In this document: in pieces, positions 23,940 to 32,836 of the stretch
How positions within the stretch are numbered: the stretch's first letter is position 1
How the letters are laid out: each line of letters begins with the position of its first letter
Assembly: GCF_030519375.1 (NCBI RefSeq)
Contig: NZ_JAUMKB010000016.1
Location: 43,991-107,990, forward strand
Length of the DNA: 64,000 nt
Direction: 5' to 3'
Source of the DNA: Mucilaginibacter tolerans
Lineage (GTDB): Bacteria > Bacteroidota > Bacteroidia > Sphingobacteriales > Sphingobacteriaceae
Notes under the pieces: model-generated
The model's input: the letters and a program-made list of their open reading frames with translations, nothing else
Told to the model about the DNA's origin: nothing
Database searches by the model: none
Translations under genes and position numbers: made by a program

Positions 23940-25394
23940 GTGAAATATCTATATATCATACTATTATTACTCATCAGCTCAAGAGCATTTTGCTCAGATG
24001 CCGATACGATCAGGCTTTCGCTGCACGATGTGGTTGAACTGGCTAAGGGTAATTCCATTGCCTCAAAGCAGGCTGTCACCACACGCGCAACCAAATATTG
24101 GCTGTGGCGCACCTACAAATCAAACTATAATCCGCAGTTATCACTAAGCGGTAATTTGCCCGGGTATAGTAAAACAACTTCACCTGTAATTCAGCCTGAC
24201 GGATCCATCTTGTTTCAACAGGTACATAATGATAATTCGCAAATGACGCTAAATTTTAGCCAATCTATTACGGCTACCGGCGCTACTATTTATGGCGAAA
24301 GCCAGTTGCAACGGTTTGATGATTTCGACAGACATAACGTATTATACAATGGCGTGCCTTATGCGATAGGGGTCAGTCAACCTATCGGCCAGTACAACGG
24401 TTTGAAATGGGACAGAAAGATTCAGCCATTATTGTACAACGAAAGTAAACAGGCTTATATCGAGGCGCAGGAGCAAATATCTATTAAGGCAGAAGGGTTC
24501 TTTTTCGACTTGCTATTGGCGCAGGTTAATCTGCAAATTGCTCAGACCAATTATACCAATACGGAGAATATCCTGAAGATAGCTAAAATGAAATTCGATC
24601 TGGGAAAAGTAACCAGGAACGAGATATTGCAACTCCAATTGGAATTATTGAATGCAAAAAAGGCGGTAGGAATTGCCAAACGTGACATCGAAGTTTCAAC
24701 ACTGACATTGCGGAGTTTTATCAGCCAGGAAGGAAGTGATAAGATCGAACTCGTTTTGCCGGAAACCATCAGCGATATGAGTGTAACCTCAGACAGAGTT
24801 TTGGCGGAGGCATATGCCAATCGCTCAGACGCTATAGCCTTTGTGCGTAGGATAGCTGAGGCTAAGCGTGATGTGGCCGTTGCCAAAGGACAAACCGGGC
24901 TTACCGCCTCCCTTACCGCCAACCTGGGTTTTTCAAATACTGCTGCCAATATTCCCGATGTTTACCGTTCGCCGCAAAACCAACAGTTGGTACAGTTAAC
25001 ATTTTCGATCCCGGTATTGGATTGGGGAAGATCGAAATCAAAAATAAAAACCGCTGAAGCGAACGAGAAATTTACCGAATATGCAGTAGAACAGGATAAA
25101 CAAACCTTCAAACAGCAGATAGTAACCCAGGTAACTCTATTTAACCAAATGAAAGAACAGGTAGCTTTAACAGAACAGGCCGATAGTATAGCCGGCGAAA
25201 AGTATAAAATTGCAAAGGAACGTTATGTTTTGGGTAACCTGAGTATCACCGATCTGAGCATTGCCTTTCAGGAAAATGACCAGGCAAAAAGAGATTATAT
25301 AGCAGCCCTGCGCGACTTCTGGGGTGCATATTATCAGCTACGCTACCTATCGCTGTTTGACTTTGAAAAAAATGAAAAAATCAACTATAAATGA
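23940..25394 (+). CDS. TolC-family outer-membrane efflux protein
   Basis: The protein has 484-486 residues with a signal peptide (KYLYIILLLLISSRAFCSD). I chose the GTG at 23940 as start because it gives a normal M-K-Y-L leader; a TTG at 23934 would add two residues and overlap the previous stop. Two TolC helical repeats are visible: the first with QISIKAEGFFFDLLLAQVNLQIAQTNYTNTENILKIAKMKFDLGKVTRNEILQLQ, the second with YKIAKERYVLGNLSITDLSIAFQENDQAKRDYIAALRDFWGAYYQLR. It provides the outer-membrane duct for the ABC exporter. Confidence 0.92.
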   Translation: MKYLYIILLLLISSRAFCSDADTIRLSLHDVVELAKGNSIASKQAVTTRATKYWLWRTYKSNYNPQLSLSGNLPGYSKTTSPVIQPDGSILFQQVHNDNSQMTLNFSQSITATGATIYGESQLQRFDDFDRHNVLYNGVPYAIGVSQPIGQYNGLKWDRKIQPLLYNESKQAYIEAQEQISIKAEGFFFDLLLAQVNLQIAQTNYTNTENILKIAKMKFDLGKVTRNEILQLQLELLNAKKAVGIAKRDIEVSTLTLRSFISQEGSDKIELVLPETISDMSVTSDRVLAEAYANRSDAIAFVRRIAEAKRDVAVAKGQTGLTASLTANLGFSNTAANIPDVYRSPQNQQLVQLTFSIPVLDWGRSKSKIKTAEANEKFTEYAVEQDKQTFKQQIVTQVTLFNQMKEQVALTEQADSIAGEKYKIAKERYVLGNLSITDLSIAFQENDQAKRDYIAALRDFWGAYYQLRYLSLFDFEKNEKINYK

Positions 25395-25416
25395 ATCAAA
25401 TAACCATCAACACAAT

Positions 25417-26082
25417 ATGATACGTTTACAAAACATTGAAAAAGTTTACCGTACCGATACGGTTGAAACACTGGCGCTTAACAAGGTGAACCTTGATGTG
25501 GCCAAAGGCGAATTCTTATCCATTATGGGCCCGTCCGGCTGCGGAAAAAGCACGCTTCTTAATATTATCGGCCTGCTGGATGAACCGTCAAAAGGGGAGA
25601 TCAGAATTGATGATCAGAAAACCGAAAATCTGTCAGATAAGCAATTGGCTCAGTTTCGCAATAGCAAACTTGGTTTTATTTTCCAGAGCTACCATTTGAT
25701 CAATGACTTGCAGGTACTGGATAATGTCGAATTGCCATTGCTGTATCGTAACACAACGGCCAAGGAAAGAAAGCAATTGGCCACCGAAGCATTAGCCAAG
25801 GTGGGTCTGTCGAACAGAATCAAGCATTTTCCCACGCAACTTTCAGGCGGTCAGAAGCAGCGCGTTGCTATAGCCAGAGCGATAGTTGGTCGCCCGGAAA
25901 TTATTTTGGCCGACGAGCCCACCGGTAACCTGGACAGTGCTATGGGGAACGAGATCATGGATATCCTGTTACAGTTAAATAAAAATGACGGCACCACAAT
26001 CGTAATGGTTACGCACGATGAAAACATGGCCCATAAAACCCATCGGTTGGTACGCCTATTTGACGGATCACAGGTTCAGTAA
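25417..26082 (+). CDS. ABC transporter ATP-binding protein (MacB/LolD type)
   Basis: This ATPase has Walker A GPSGCGKS, Q-loop FIFQSYHLINDL, signature LSGGQKQRVAIARAI, Walker B IILADEPTGNLD and H-loop MVTHDE. The QSYHL and DEPTGNLD forms are typical of the MacB/LolD/FtsE group that pairs with FtsX-type permeases. I take ATG 25417 (MIRLQNIEKVYR) as the start, giving 221 residues. Upstream in-frame ATGs at 25372 and 25324 lie in or overlap the end of the TolC gene and would add an unusual N-terminus. It powers the two permeases that follow. Confidence 0.9.
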   Translation: MIRLQNIEKVYRTDTVETLALNKVNLDVAKGEFLSIMGPSGCGKSTLLNIIGLLDEPSKGEIRIDDQKTENLSDKQLAQFRNSKLGFIFQSYHLINDLQVLDNVELPLLYRNTTAKERKQLATEALAKVGLSNRIKHFPTQLSGGQKQRVAIARAIVGRPEIILADEPTGNLDSAMGNEIMDILLQLNKNDGTTIVMVTHDENMAHKTHRLVRLFDGSQVQ

Positions 26083-26103
26083 TCACTTTTAAGAGAGACA
26101 GCC

Positions 26104-27336
26104 ATGCTTAAGAATTATTTCAAAATTGCCATTGCGGTTTTAAGGCGAAGGAAGTTCTTCACCTTCATCAGCCTGTTTGGTATCAGTTTTACGTTAACTA
26201 TCCTGTTGGTACTCACTGCATTTATCGATAAAGTGGTTGGGGATAATTATCCGGATAAAAAGAGGGACAGGTCACTTTACGTTTCCCGTGTATCACAAAC
26301 AGGGAAAAATACCATGTCATCGAGCCCTCCTTCATTTTATTTTCTGGATCACTATGTGCGGACGATTAAAACGCCGATCACAATTGCTATTTCTTCCGGA
26401 TTTAATGGTACCAATACCTATGTTAATAATAAGAAGATAGCGGTAAACTACAAATACACTAATTCCGAATATTGGGAAGTACTCGAATATGATTTTCTTG
26501 AGGGAAAAGCATTTAGTAAACAACAGGTAGCCAACTCAGACAAGGTTGCAATAATCTCTGCTGATATGAAGAAGGAGTATTTCGGCGATGTCCCAAATGT
26601 AGTCGGCCAGTACATTGAGGCGGACAATGTGAAATACAGGGTGATTGGTGTTGTTCAAAATGTACCTATTACCAGTTATATGACCTATAGTGATATTTAT
26701 CTGCCTTATACAGTAGCAAAAGATGGAGACTATAAAAACAATAAAGGTTATCAGGGTGGGTACTATGGAATTTTATTGGCTAACTCTGCAAGCGATCTTG
26801 ACAAACTGCATAATGAGTATGAGCAAATGATACAAAGGCTGAAACCTGAGCAAAAGGAATTTGATAGGGTGAGTAGCCACGCTGATAATTATATCAGATC
26901 ATACGTCGATACAGGGGATGACAGGCATTCCGGGGTATTTATTGTGGTAACCGCCATCAGCATATTTGCATTTATATTGATGATATTACCAACGCTCAAC
27001 CTGGTGAATATCAATATTACCCGTATTATGGAGCGCTCGTCGGAGATCGGCGTACGTAAAGCATTTGGGGCCTCATCAAGCACACTCGTTTACCAGTTTA
27101 TTGTCGAGAACATTATACTGACCTTGTTGGGCGGTGTAATTGGCGTAATACTTTCATTTATCGTATTGCAGGTAATCAACAGTGCTCACCTGATCGCCAA
27201 CCTGGAGTTAAGTATCAATTTTATGGTATTGTTTATCGGCCTACTGGTTTGTCTCGTTTTTGGGTTGATATCCGGCGTTTACCCAGCCTGGCGCATGTCG
27301 AAACTAAATGTAGTAACTGCCCTAAAGGCGCAATAA
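26104..27336 (+). CDS. MacB/FtsX-type ABC permease (first)
   Basis: This 410-residue permease has an N-terminal membrane helix (FFTFISLFGISFTLTILLVLTAF), a large periplasmic MacB core domain (about 45-275) and three C-terminal helices. The FtsX stretch is NLVNINITRIMERSSEIGVRKAFGASSSTLVYQFIVENIILTLLGGVIG and the end is PAWRMSKLNVVTALKAQ. This topology suits mechanotransmission export of lipids, peptides or toxic compounds. It differs from the next permease and the two probably form a heterodimer. Confidence 0.92.
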   Translation: MLKNYFKIAIAVLRRRKFFTFISLFGISFTLTILLVLTAFIDKVVGDNYPDKKRDRSLYVSRVSQTGKNTMSSSPPSFYFLDHYVRTIKTPITIAISSGFNGTNTYVNNKKIAVNYKYTNSEYWEVLEYDFLEGKAFSKQQVANSDKVAIISADMKKEYFGDVPNVVGQYIEADNVKYRVIGVVQNVPITSYMTYSDIYLPYTVAKDGDYKNNKGYQGGYYGILLANSASDLDKLHNEYEQMIQRLKPEQKEFDRVSSHADNYIRSYVDTGDDRHSGVFIVVTAISIFAFILMILPTLNLVNINITRIMERSSEIGVRKAFGASSSTLVYQFIVENIILTLLGGVIGVILSFIVLQVINSAHLIANLELSINFMVLFIGLLVCLVFGLISGVYPAWRMSKLNVVTALKAQ

Positions 27337-27361
27337 ATTAATGTAGATAAATAAAGATATT

Positions 27362-28543
27362 ATGACAAAGCATTTATTTAAACTGATTTGGAACAAGAAG
27401 AAACAAAACTTTCTGCTGATGTCTGAAATGCTGGTTTCGTTTCTGGTCATATTTGCGGTGTTTACGCTGATGGTATATTACTACAACAACTATAAGAAAA
27501 CCATGGGGTTTGATTATGAGAATCTTTGGCTGGTAAACTATAATAATACTTATCAAACCAAAAGCACCGATTCGCTTAATACTTTTTATGACAATTTGAG
27601 GCAAACTATTAAATCAATGCCGCAAGTGAAAGAAGTTAGTTTTTGTAGTAGCAATGTCCCGTTATCCCAAAATCAATGGACAGGTGATGCGCATTATAAA
27701 AAAATAGCAATAGGCGTCGACCATTATATAGCGGATGATAATTATAAAAATGCCATGAACCTGCAGTTATTGGAAGGCCGGTGGTTTAATAAAGCCGATG
27801 CCAATTTAAAAACTAAGCCAATAATCATTAGTGATGCAACGCGCGAGAAACTATTCGGCAATGAAACTGCGCTTGGCAAGATGATCGGTGTTGAAGATGG
27901 TAAGTTTGATTATAAGGTCGTTGGGGTGATACAGGGGGTAAAAGCAAGAGGTGATTATTCGCCAGCTAAACCAGCTATTTATCTCAGAACGGATACCGGC
28001 TCATATAGTTCACTTGGCAAGATGATGGTGAAAGTGACGCCCGATGCCGATGCAGCTTTTGAAGGGAAATTGTATAAAACCTTGGCCAATTACATGAGAG
28101 ACTCCCACGTAGAGATTGAGCATATGGTGAACAAACGCAAAAGCACTAACTTATTCAGCTTGGTACCAATGATTGTGACATTGATCGTAGCCTGCTTCCT
28201 TGTGATCAACGTTGCTTTGGGGTTATTCGGGGTTTTATGGTATAATATTAATAAAAGAAGAGGCGAGATCGGATTACGCCGTGCAATAGGCGCTTCTGGA
28301 CAATCAGTATCATCTCAACTGGTATCTGAATCACTAATATTGGCTACGCTATCTTTGATTATTGGGACGTTCTTCGCAATCCAGTTTCCGCTATTAAATG
28401 TGTTCGACCTGAAAGCCGAAATTTATATTGTGGCTATGATCCTGTCGATCATATTTATTTACCTTTTGGTATTTGTTTGCTCGCTTTATCCTGGCAAACA
28501 GGCGGCGGCTATTTATCCGGCGGTGGCTTTACATGAAGAATAA
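27362..28543 (+). CDS. MacB/FtsX-type ABC permease (second)
   Basis: This 393-residue permease has the same four-helix layout: N-terminal helix (MLVSFLVIFAVFTLMVYYY), a periplasmic domain with LLEGRWFNKADANLKTKPIIISDATREKLFGNETALGKMIG typical of MacB_PCD, and a C-terminal FtsX segment (NINKRRGEIGLRRAIGASGQSVSSQLVSESLILATLSLIIG). The final SLYPGKQAAAIYPAVALHEE is the usual C-terminal coupling region. It follows the first permease by 25 bases and precedes the response regulator by 8. Confidence 0.92.
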   Translation: MTKHLFKLIWNKKKQNFLLMSEMLVSFLVIFAVFTLMVYYYNNYKKTMGFDYENLWLVNYNNTYQTKSTDSLNTFYDNLRQTIKSMPQVKEVSFCSSNVPLSQNQWTGDAHYKKIAIGVDHYIADDNYKNAMNLQLLEGRWFNKADANLKTKPIIISDATREKLFGNETALGKMIGVEDGKFDYKVVGVIQGVKARGDYSPAKPAIYLRTDTGSYSSLGKMMVKVTPDADAAFEGKLYKTLANYMRDSHVEIEHMVNKRKSTNLFSLVPMIVTLIVACFLVINVALGLFGVLWYNINKRRGEIGLRRAIGASGQSVSSQLVSESLILATLSLIIGTFFAIQFPLLNVFDLKAEIYIVAMILSIIFIYLLVFVCSLYPGKQAAAIYPAVALHEE

Positions 28544-28551
28544 TTGCGATA

Positions 28552-29937
28552 TTGAAACCGAATATGATACTAATAATTGATGATGATATCGCCGTACGTA
28601 CTTCATTGCTCTTGCTTCTGAAGAGCGAAGGCTACGAAGCCGAGGGGACGCCCTTGCCTGGCGAGGCTTTGAGCATCATCAAAAAAAGAAATCCCGAATT
28701 GATTATCCTCGACCTGAATTTTTCCATAGATACCTCAGGACAGGAAGGATTGGAATTGCTGGAGAATATTAAAAAAATCAATCCAATCGTTCCGGTGATA
28801 TTGATTACGGGTTGGGGAAGTATTGAGCTGGCGGTAAAAGGAATGAAGCTGGGTGCCAATGATTTTATCAATAAGCCCTGGAGCAACGAACACCTGTTAC
28901 AGTCTGTGAAGACGCTGATTGATCTTCAGGATAAAAAAGCAGAACACCGCACCCGTAAACAGTTAGACAGTAAATACAACTTTCAGCACATTATTGGTGA
29001 AGACCCGAAGATGCTGGATATACTGGAGACTATTGGCCGTGTGGCAGAAACGGATGCGTCAGTGTTGGTAATGGGGGAGAGTGGTACAGGCAAGGAACTG
29101 ATCGCTGAAGCGATACACCAAAACAGTTTGCGCAGAAATAAGCCATTTATCAAAGTAAACCTGGGTGGAATTTCTACTTCATTGTTCGAGAGCGAAATGT
29201 TTGGCCATGTGCGCGGGGCTTTTACAGATGCCAGGTTTGACAGGGTGGGTCGTTTCGAAATGGCTAATAAGGGAACCATTTTTCTGGATGAGATCGGAGA
29301 TTTGGATGCGGGCAGCCAGGTAAAACTTCTGCGTGTATTGCAAGATCGCACCTATGAGGTTTTGGGCAGCAGTCGCACCAAAGCAGTTGATGTTCGGGTA
29401 GTTTGTGCCACCAACAAAGATCTGAATGAGATGGTCGACCGGCGCAGCTTTCGCGAGGATCTGCTGTATCGTATTAACCTGATCACGGTCGTTTTGCCGC
29501 CTCTGCGCGAAAGATCCAAAGATATTCCGCTGCTGGTTAGTTTTTTTATCAATAACCTGAAGGAGATTTATAACCGTCCGCAACTATCTGTTTTGCCGGC
29601 TGCGATGAAATGGCTTCAAGCTTTGCCATTGCCCGGCAATATCAGGCAATTGAAGAATTTGGTGGAGCGGTCTATCCTTGTCAGCAAAAAAGATGTCCTG
29701 GATATTGATGATTTTCGTTCGCAGTTGGAGCTATCCCCGGTAAAAAAAGGTAATTTGCAGCTGCCCGGAGTTGGTGCCATTACGCTGGAAGAAATGGAGG
29801 TCGAAATGATAAAACGTGCGCTCGAATATCATAAAAATAAGATAGCAAGAGCGGCAAAATCATTAGGGCTCACGCGCAGCGCATTATACCGGCGACTGGA
29901 TAAATACCAGATCCCTTACGATGAAGCTGAGGACTAA
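28552..29937 (+). CDS. Sigma-54-dependent response regulator
   Basis: This 461-residue NtrC-type activator has a receiver domain (ILIIDDD, phospho-Asp at about D54 in IILDLNFS, conserved Lys in FINKPW). The AAA+ domain has Walker A GESGTGKE, the sigma-54 loop in the variant form GAFTDA instead of GAFTGA, and GTIFLDEIGDL. A Fis-type helix-turn-helix (KIARAAKSLGLTRSALYRRLDKY) ends it. The TTG at 28552 gives MKPNMILIIDDD; ATG 28564 is the alternative start. It overlaps the kinase gene by 17 bases. The sigma-54 promoter at 22648 makes it the likely activator of its own operon. Confidence 0.92.
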   Translation: MKPNMILIIDDDIAVRTSLLLLLKSEGYEAEGTPLPGEALSIIKKRNPELIILDLNFSIDTSGQEGLELLENIKKINPIVPVILITGWGSIELAVKGMKLGANDFINKPWSNEHLLQSVKTLIDLQDKKAEHRTRKQLDSKYNFQHIIGEDPKMLDILETIGRVAETDASVLVMGESGTGKELIAEAIHQNSLRRNKPFIKVNLGGISTSLFESEMFGHVRGAFTDARFDRVGRFEMANKGTIFLDEIGDLDAGSQVKLLRVLQDRTYEVLGSSRTKAVDVRVVCATNKDLNEMVDRRSFREDLLYRINLITVVLPPLRERSKDIPLLVSFFINNLKEIYNRPQLSVLPAAMKWLQALPLPGNIRQLKNLVERSILVSKKDVLDIDDFRSQLELSPVKKGNLQLPGVGAITLEEMEVEMIKRALEYHKNKIARAAKSLGLTRSALYRRLDKYQIPYDEAED

Positions 29938-31222
29938 GTACCTTTTATTTGTTATCATCCTGCACCTGATTGCACTGGTGCTTACCTGGATCATTTTTGA
30001 ACAAAATCGTATTTATTTCATCGCTTGCGAGATATTCATCCTGATCTCTATCGGTATTTCATGGAATTTGTACAAGCAGCTCATACAACCACTAAAATCA
30101 TTAATGCAGGGTGTTGACGCTATAAAAGACCGCGATTTTAATGTGAGGTTTTTGCCGACAGGCAAATATGAAGTTGATCAGTTAATTGATGTATATAACC
30201 AGATGATCGATCAGTTGCGCACCGAACGTACTTTGCAGGAAGAGCAGCATTTTTTCCTTGAAAAACTGATCCTGACTTCACCAACGGGTATCATTATTCT
30301 TGATTATGATCAGAATATCCAGCAAATTAACCCTAAGGCTTTGCAGATATTTAACCTTGATGAAAAAAGCCTGATCAATCACCCGGTAACTGACCTGCCG
30401 GAAAATCTTCTAAAACATCTCCGGGCCTTACAGCCTGGCGAAACTAAAACCATCAAATTAAGCGGCGCGACTACGTATAAATTGCAGCGGGCGCATTTTG
30501 TAGACAGGGGCTTTGCGCGGGATTTTATTATGATGGAAGAATTAACCGCAGAAATACTGGCAGCCGAAAAGAATGTATATGGTAAGGTTATCCGAATGAT
30601 GGCGCATGAGGTGAATAACACCATTGGGCCGGTTAATTCTATTATCGATTCAGCTTTAAAGACAGACCAATTGTGGAATGGGCACCATTCCGACCCATTA
30701 AAAGATGCATTGCAGGTGGCCCTGGATCGCAACCAAAACCTCAATCTCTTTATGCGCAATTTTGCCGACCTGGTGAAATTACCGCAGGCTAATAAGAAAC
30801 GAATCGACCTGAATGAGTTGATATATTCTATCGTTAAACTGATGGAATTACGGGCGGCTGAAAGGAATATAGCGATCAGAGCTGAGCTCACCGCAGAGCC
30901 ATTTTATATTTCGGCAGATGAACAGCAGTTGGAGCAGGCCTTCATCAATATTGTAAAAAATGCAATAGAAGCCATTGAGAGGGATGGAGTGATAAAGTTT
31001 GTTACTGATCTTCGGTCCAGACAATTAATTGTTTCAGATAGTGGAAAAGGCATCAGCGCTGAACAAAGCGAAAACCTGTTTACACCATTCTATAGTACCA
31101 AAAAGGACGGTCAGGGTATTGGTTTAACTTTGGTTCGCGAGATACTCATCAATCATAGTTTTGAATTTTCATTAAAGACGGTTGCCGAGCGACAGACAGA
31201 ATTTACCATCACCTTCAAATAA
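29921..31222 (+). CDS. Sensor histidine kinase with very short periplasmic loop
   Basis: This 433-residue kinase has two N-terminal membrane helices joined by only about six residues (FEQNRIY), so it has almost no external sensor domain. A HAMP-like linker (QLIQPLKSLMQGVDAIKDRDFNVRF), a PAS-like domain (ILTSPTGIIILDYDQNIQQINPKALQIF), the H box MMAHEVNNTIGPV and an ATPase domain (NIVKNAIEAIE, SDSGKGIS, GQGIGLTLVREI) follow. This layout is that of intramembrane-sensing kinases, which often read the state of a partner ABC transporter. Its partner is the overlapping regulator. Confidence 0.92.
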   Translation: MKLRTKYLLFVIILHLIALVLTWIIFEQNRIYFIACEIFILISIGISWNLYKQLIQPLKSLMQGVDAIKDRDFNVRFLPTGKYEVDQLIDVYNQMIDQLRTERTLQEEQHFFLEKLILTSPTGIIILDYDQNIQQINPKALQIFNLDEKSLINHPVTDLPENLLKHLRALQPGETKTIKLSGATTYKLQRAHFVDRGFARDFIMMEELTAEILAAEKNVYGKVIRMMAHEVNNTIGPVNSIIDSALKTDQLWNGHHSDPLKDALQVALDRNQNLNLFMRNFADLVKLPQANKKRIDLNELIYSIVKLMELRAAERNIAIRAELTAEPFYISADEQQLEQAFINIVKNAIEAIERDGVIKFVTDLRSRQLIVSDSGKGISAEQSENLFTPFYSTKKDGQGIGLTLVREILINHSFEFSLKTVAERQTEFTITFK

Positions 31223-31281
31223 TGAGCCGGTTTTGTGGCAGATTTTTTAACTTGGTATCCACTGAAGTCAACTATACCGAT

Positions 31282-32829
31282 ATGAAAAAACTGCTGCTTG
31301 TCTTTATTCTTTTTGTTTATTCCTCCTCCGTTTTTTCACAAGCAGTTTCAGTTTCAAACAATCAATTCACGGTACGCGGCTTTCACCTCGATCTTCGGAT
31401 ACAGGTAATGCCGATGCCTGAACTGAAAGCCTTTGCAAAAAGGCTAAGTGGCAATGGTATCAATACGCTGATCATGGAATGGGAGGGTACTTATCCGTTT
31501 GAAAAACATCCGCTGATACCCAATAGGTACGCTTACACCAAAGCCGAAATAATTGATTTTGTTAAATATTGCAACGGCTTAGGTATAGATGTGATCCCCT
31601 TGCAGCAAAGCTTCGGGCATGTGGAGTATCTCCTTCGCAATGAAAAGTATAAAGACCTGCGAGAAGATCAGAAAGATTATTCGCAAGTGTGCCCGCTGCA
31701 AACCAAACAGGATAGTACACTTTTCAGCGACCTGTATGCTGAACTGGCGTCTACACATACTTCAAAATACATCCATATCGGTGGCGATGAGACCTACTTG
31801 TTAGGTCATGACGAACGATGCAAGGCAAAGGCTGAGAAAGAGGGTAAATCGAAATTGTATATCGATTACATCCGGATGCTTTGCAACATCGTGATAAAAA
31901 TGGGCAAAAAGCCTGTGCTGTGGGCCGATATCGCGCTTAAATATCCCGAAGCAATTAATCTGCTGCCAAAGGGCACTGTGTTGATTGACTGGAATTATGG
32001 CTGGGATATGAATAATTTTGGTGAACACCAGAAACTGGTGGAGAGTGGGTATGAAATATGGGGTGCGCCCGCTATACGCTCCAACCCGGATAACTATTAT
32101 TTGACCCAGTGGGAAAAACATTTTAAAAATATCCGCGATTTTATACCGATTTGCCGAAAGTTGAAATATCGCGGTATAGTAATGACATCGTGGTCGACAT
32201 CCGGAGTTTATTCGGCGGTGTTTGAGAACGAGGACGAGATCACAGACCTGTATGCCATCAGGCATGTATACCCGATTAGCGGGTTTAATATGCTGATTGC
32301 AGGCTATTTTGAAAGTTTAAAATCGACCGCCCCGATTGATATAGAACATTTTGTTACTACATATTGCCACAAACAATATGGTTTTAATGAGACACAGGCA
32401 AAGCAGTTTTGGCAAGCGCTTAAAGTAACACCTTATACGGTTCATCAGGGTAAGGTACAGTCGCCGCAGCCATTATCTGTTGATGCAATGCTGGATAGCA
32501 TACGCACGGCTTCGGCAGTCCTTCATCGCCTCAATCCGCTTAAAAACCGAGAGGAGTTTGAACAATACCAGCTGATGACGGATATACGAGCCAATTATCT
32601 GCAATACGAGGCTATTGAAAAACGTGCCAACGCGCCTCAATTTACAGTTGCCGGTATCCCTGAAATACTTACCGAGCTTAAAAAAGTGATTGACGATGAG
32701 GTCGAACTGGACAAACGGTTCAATAATCTCAACAAGGATGTTTTATATCCAACCGAGTTGGTCCAGGAGAATGAATTAAGAGGAGCTAAGGCCCGGATTT
32801 TATATGATCGCTTATCACGAAAGAAATAA
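31282..32829 (+). CDS. Secreted GH20 beta-N-acetylhexosaminidase-like protein
   Basis: The protein has 515 residues from the ATG at 31282, which gives a clear signal peptide (MKKLLLVFILFVYSSSVFSQ); an upstream in-frame ATG at 31222 overlaps the kinase stop and adds a non-signal stretch. The TIM barrel shows MEWEGTYPFEKHP, VIPLQQSFGHVEY and the catalytic Asp-Glu pair D169-E170 in HIGGDETYLLG, as in GH20. It lacks the N-terminal domain of classical hexosaminidases. It would release GlcNAc from chitin or glycoprotein fragments, fitting the nagA and nagB genes that follow 7 bases later. Confidence 0.85.
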   Translation: MKKLLLVFILFVYSSSVFSQAVSVSNNQFTVRGFHLDLRIQVMPMPELKAFAKRLSGNGINTLIMEWEGTYPFEKHPLIPNRYAYTKAEIIDFVKYCNGLGIDVIPLQQSFGHVEYLLRNEKYKDLREDQKDYSQVCPLQTKQDSTLFSDLYAELASTHTSKYIHIGGDETYLLGHDERCKAKAEKEGKSKLYIDYIRMLCNIVIKMGKKPVLWADIALKYPEAINLLPKGTVLIDWNYGWDMNNFGEHQKLVESGYEIWGAPAIRSNPDNYYLTQWEKHFKNIRDFIPICRKLKYRGIVMTSWSTSGVYSAVFENEDEITDLYAIRHVYPISGFNMLIAGYFESLKSTAPIDIEHFVTTYCHKQYGFNETQAKQFWQALKVTPYTVHQGKVQSPQPLSVDAMLDSIRTASAVLHRLNPLKNREEFEQYQLMTDIRANYLQYEAIEKRANAPQFTVAGIPEILTELKKVIDDEVELDKRFNNLNKDVLYPTELVQENELRGAKARILYDRLSRKK

Positions 32830-32836
32830 CCCCCTC

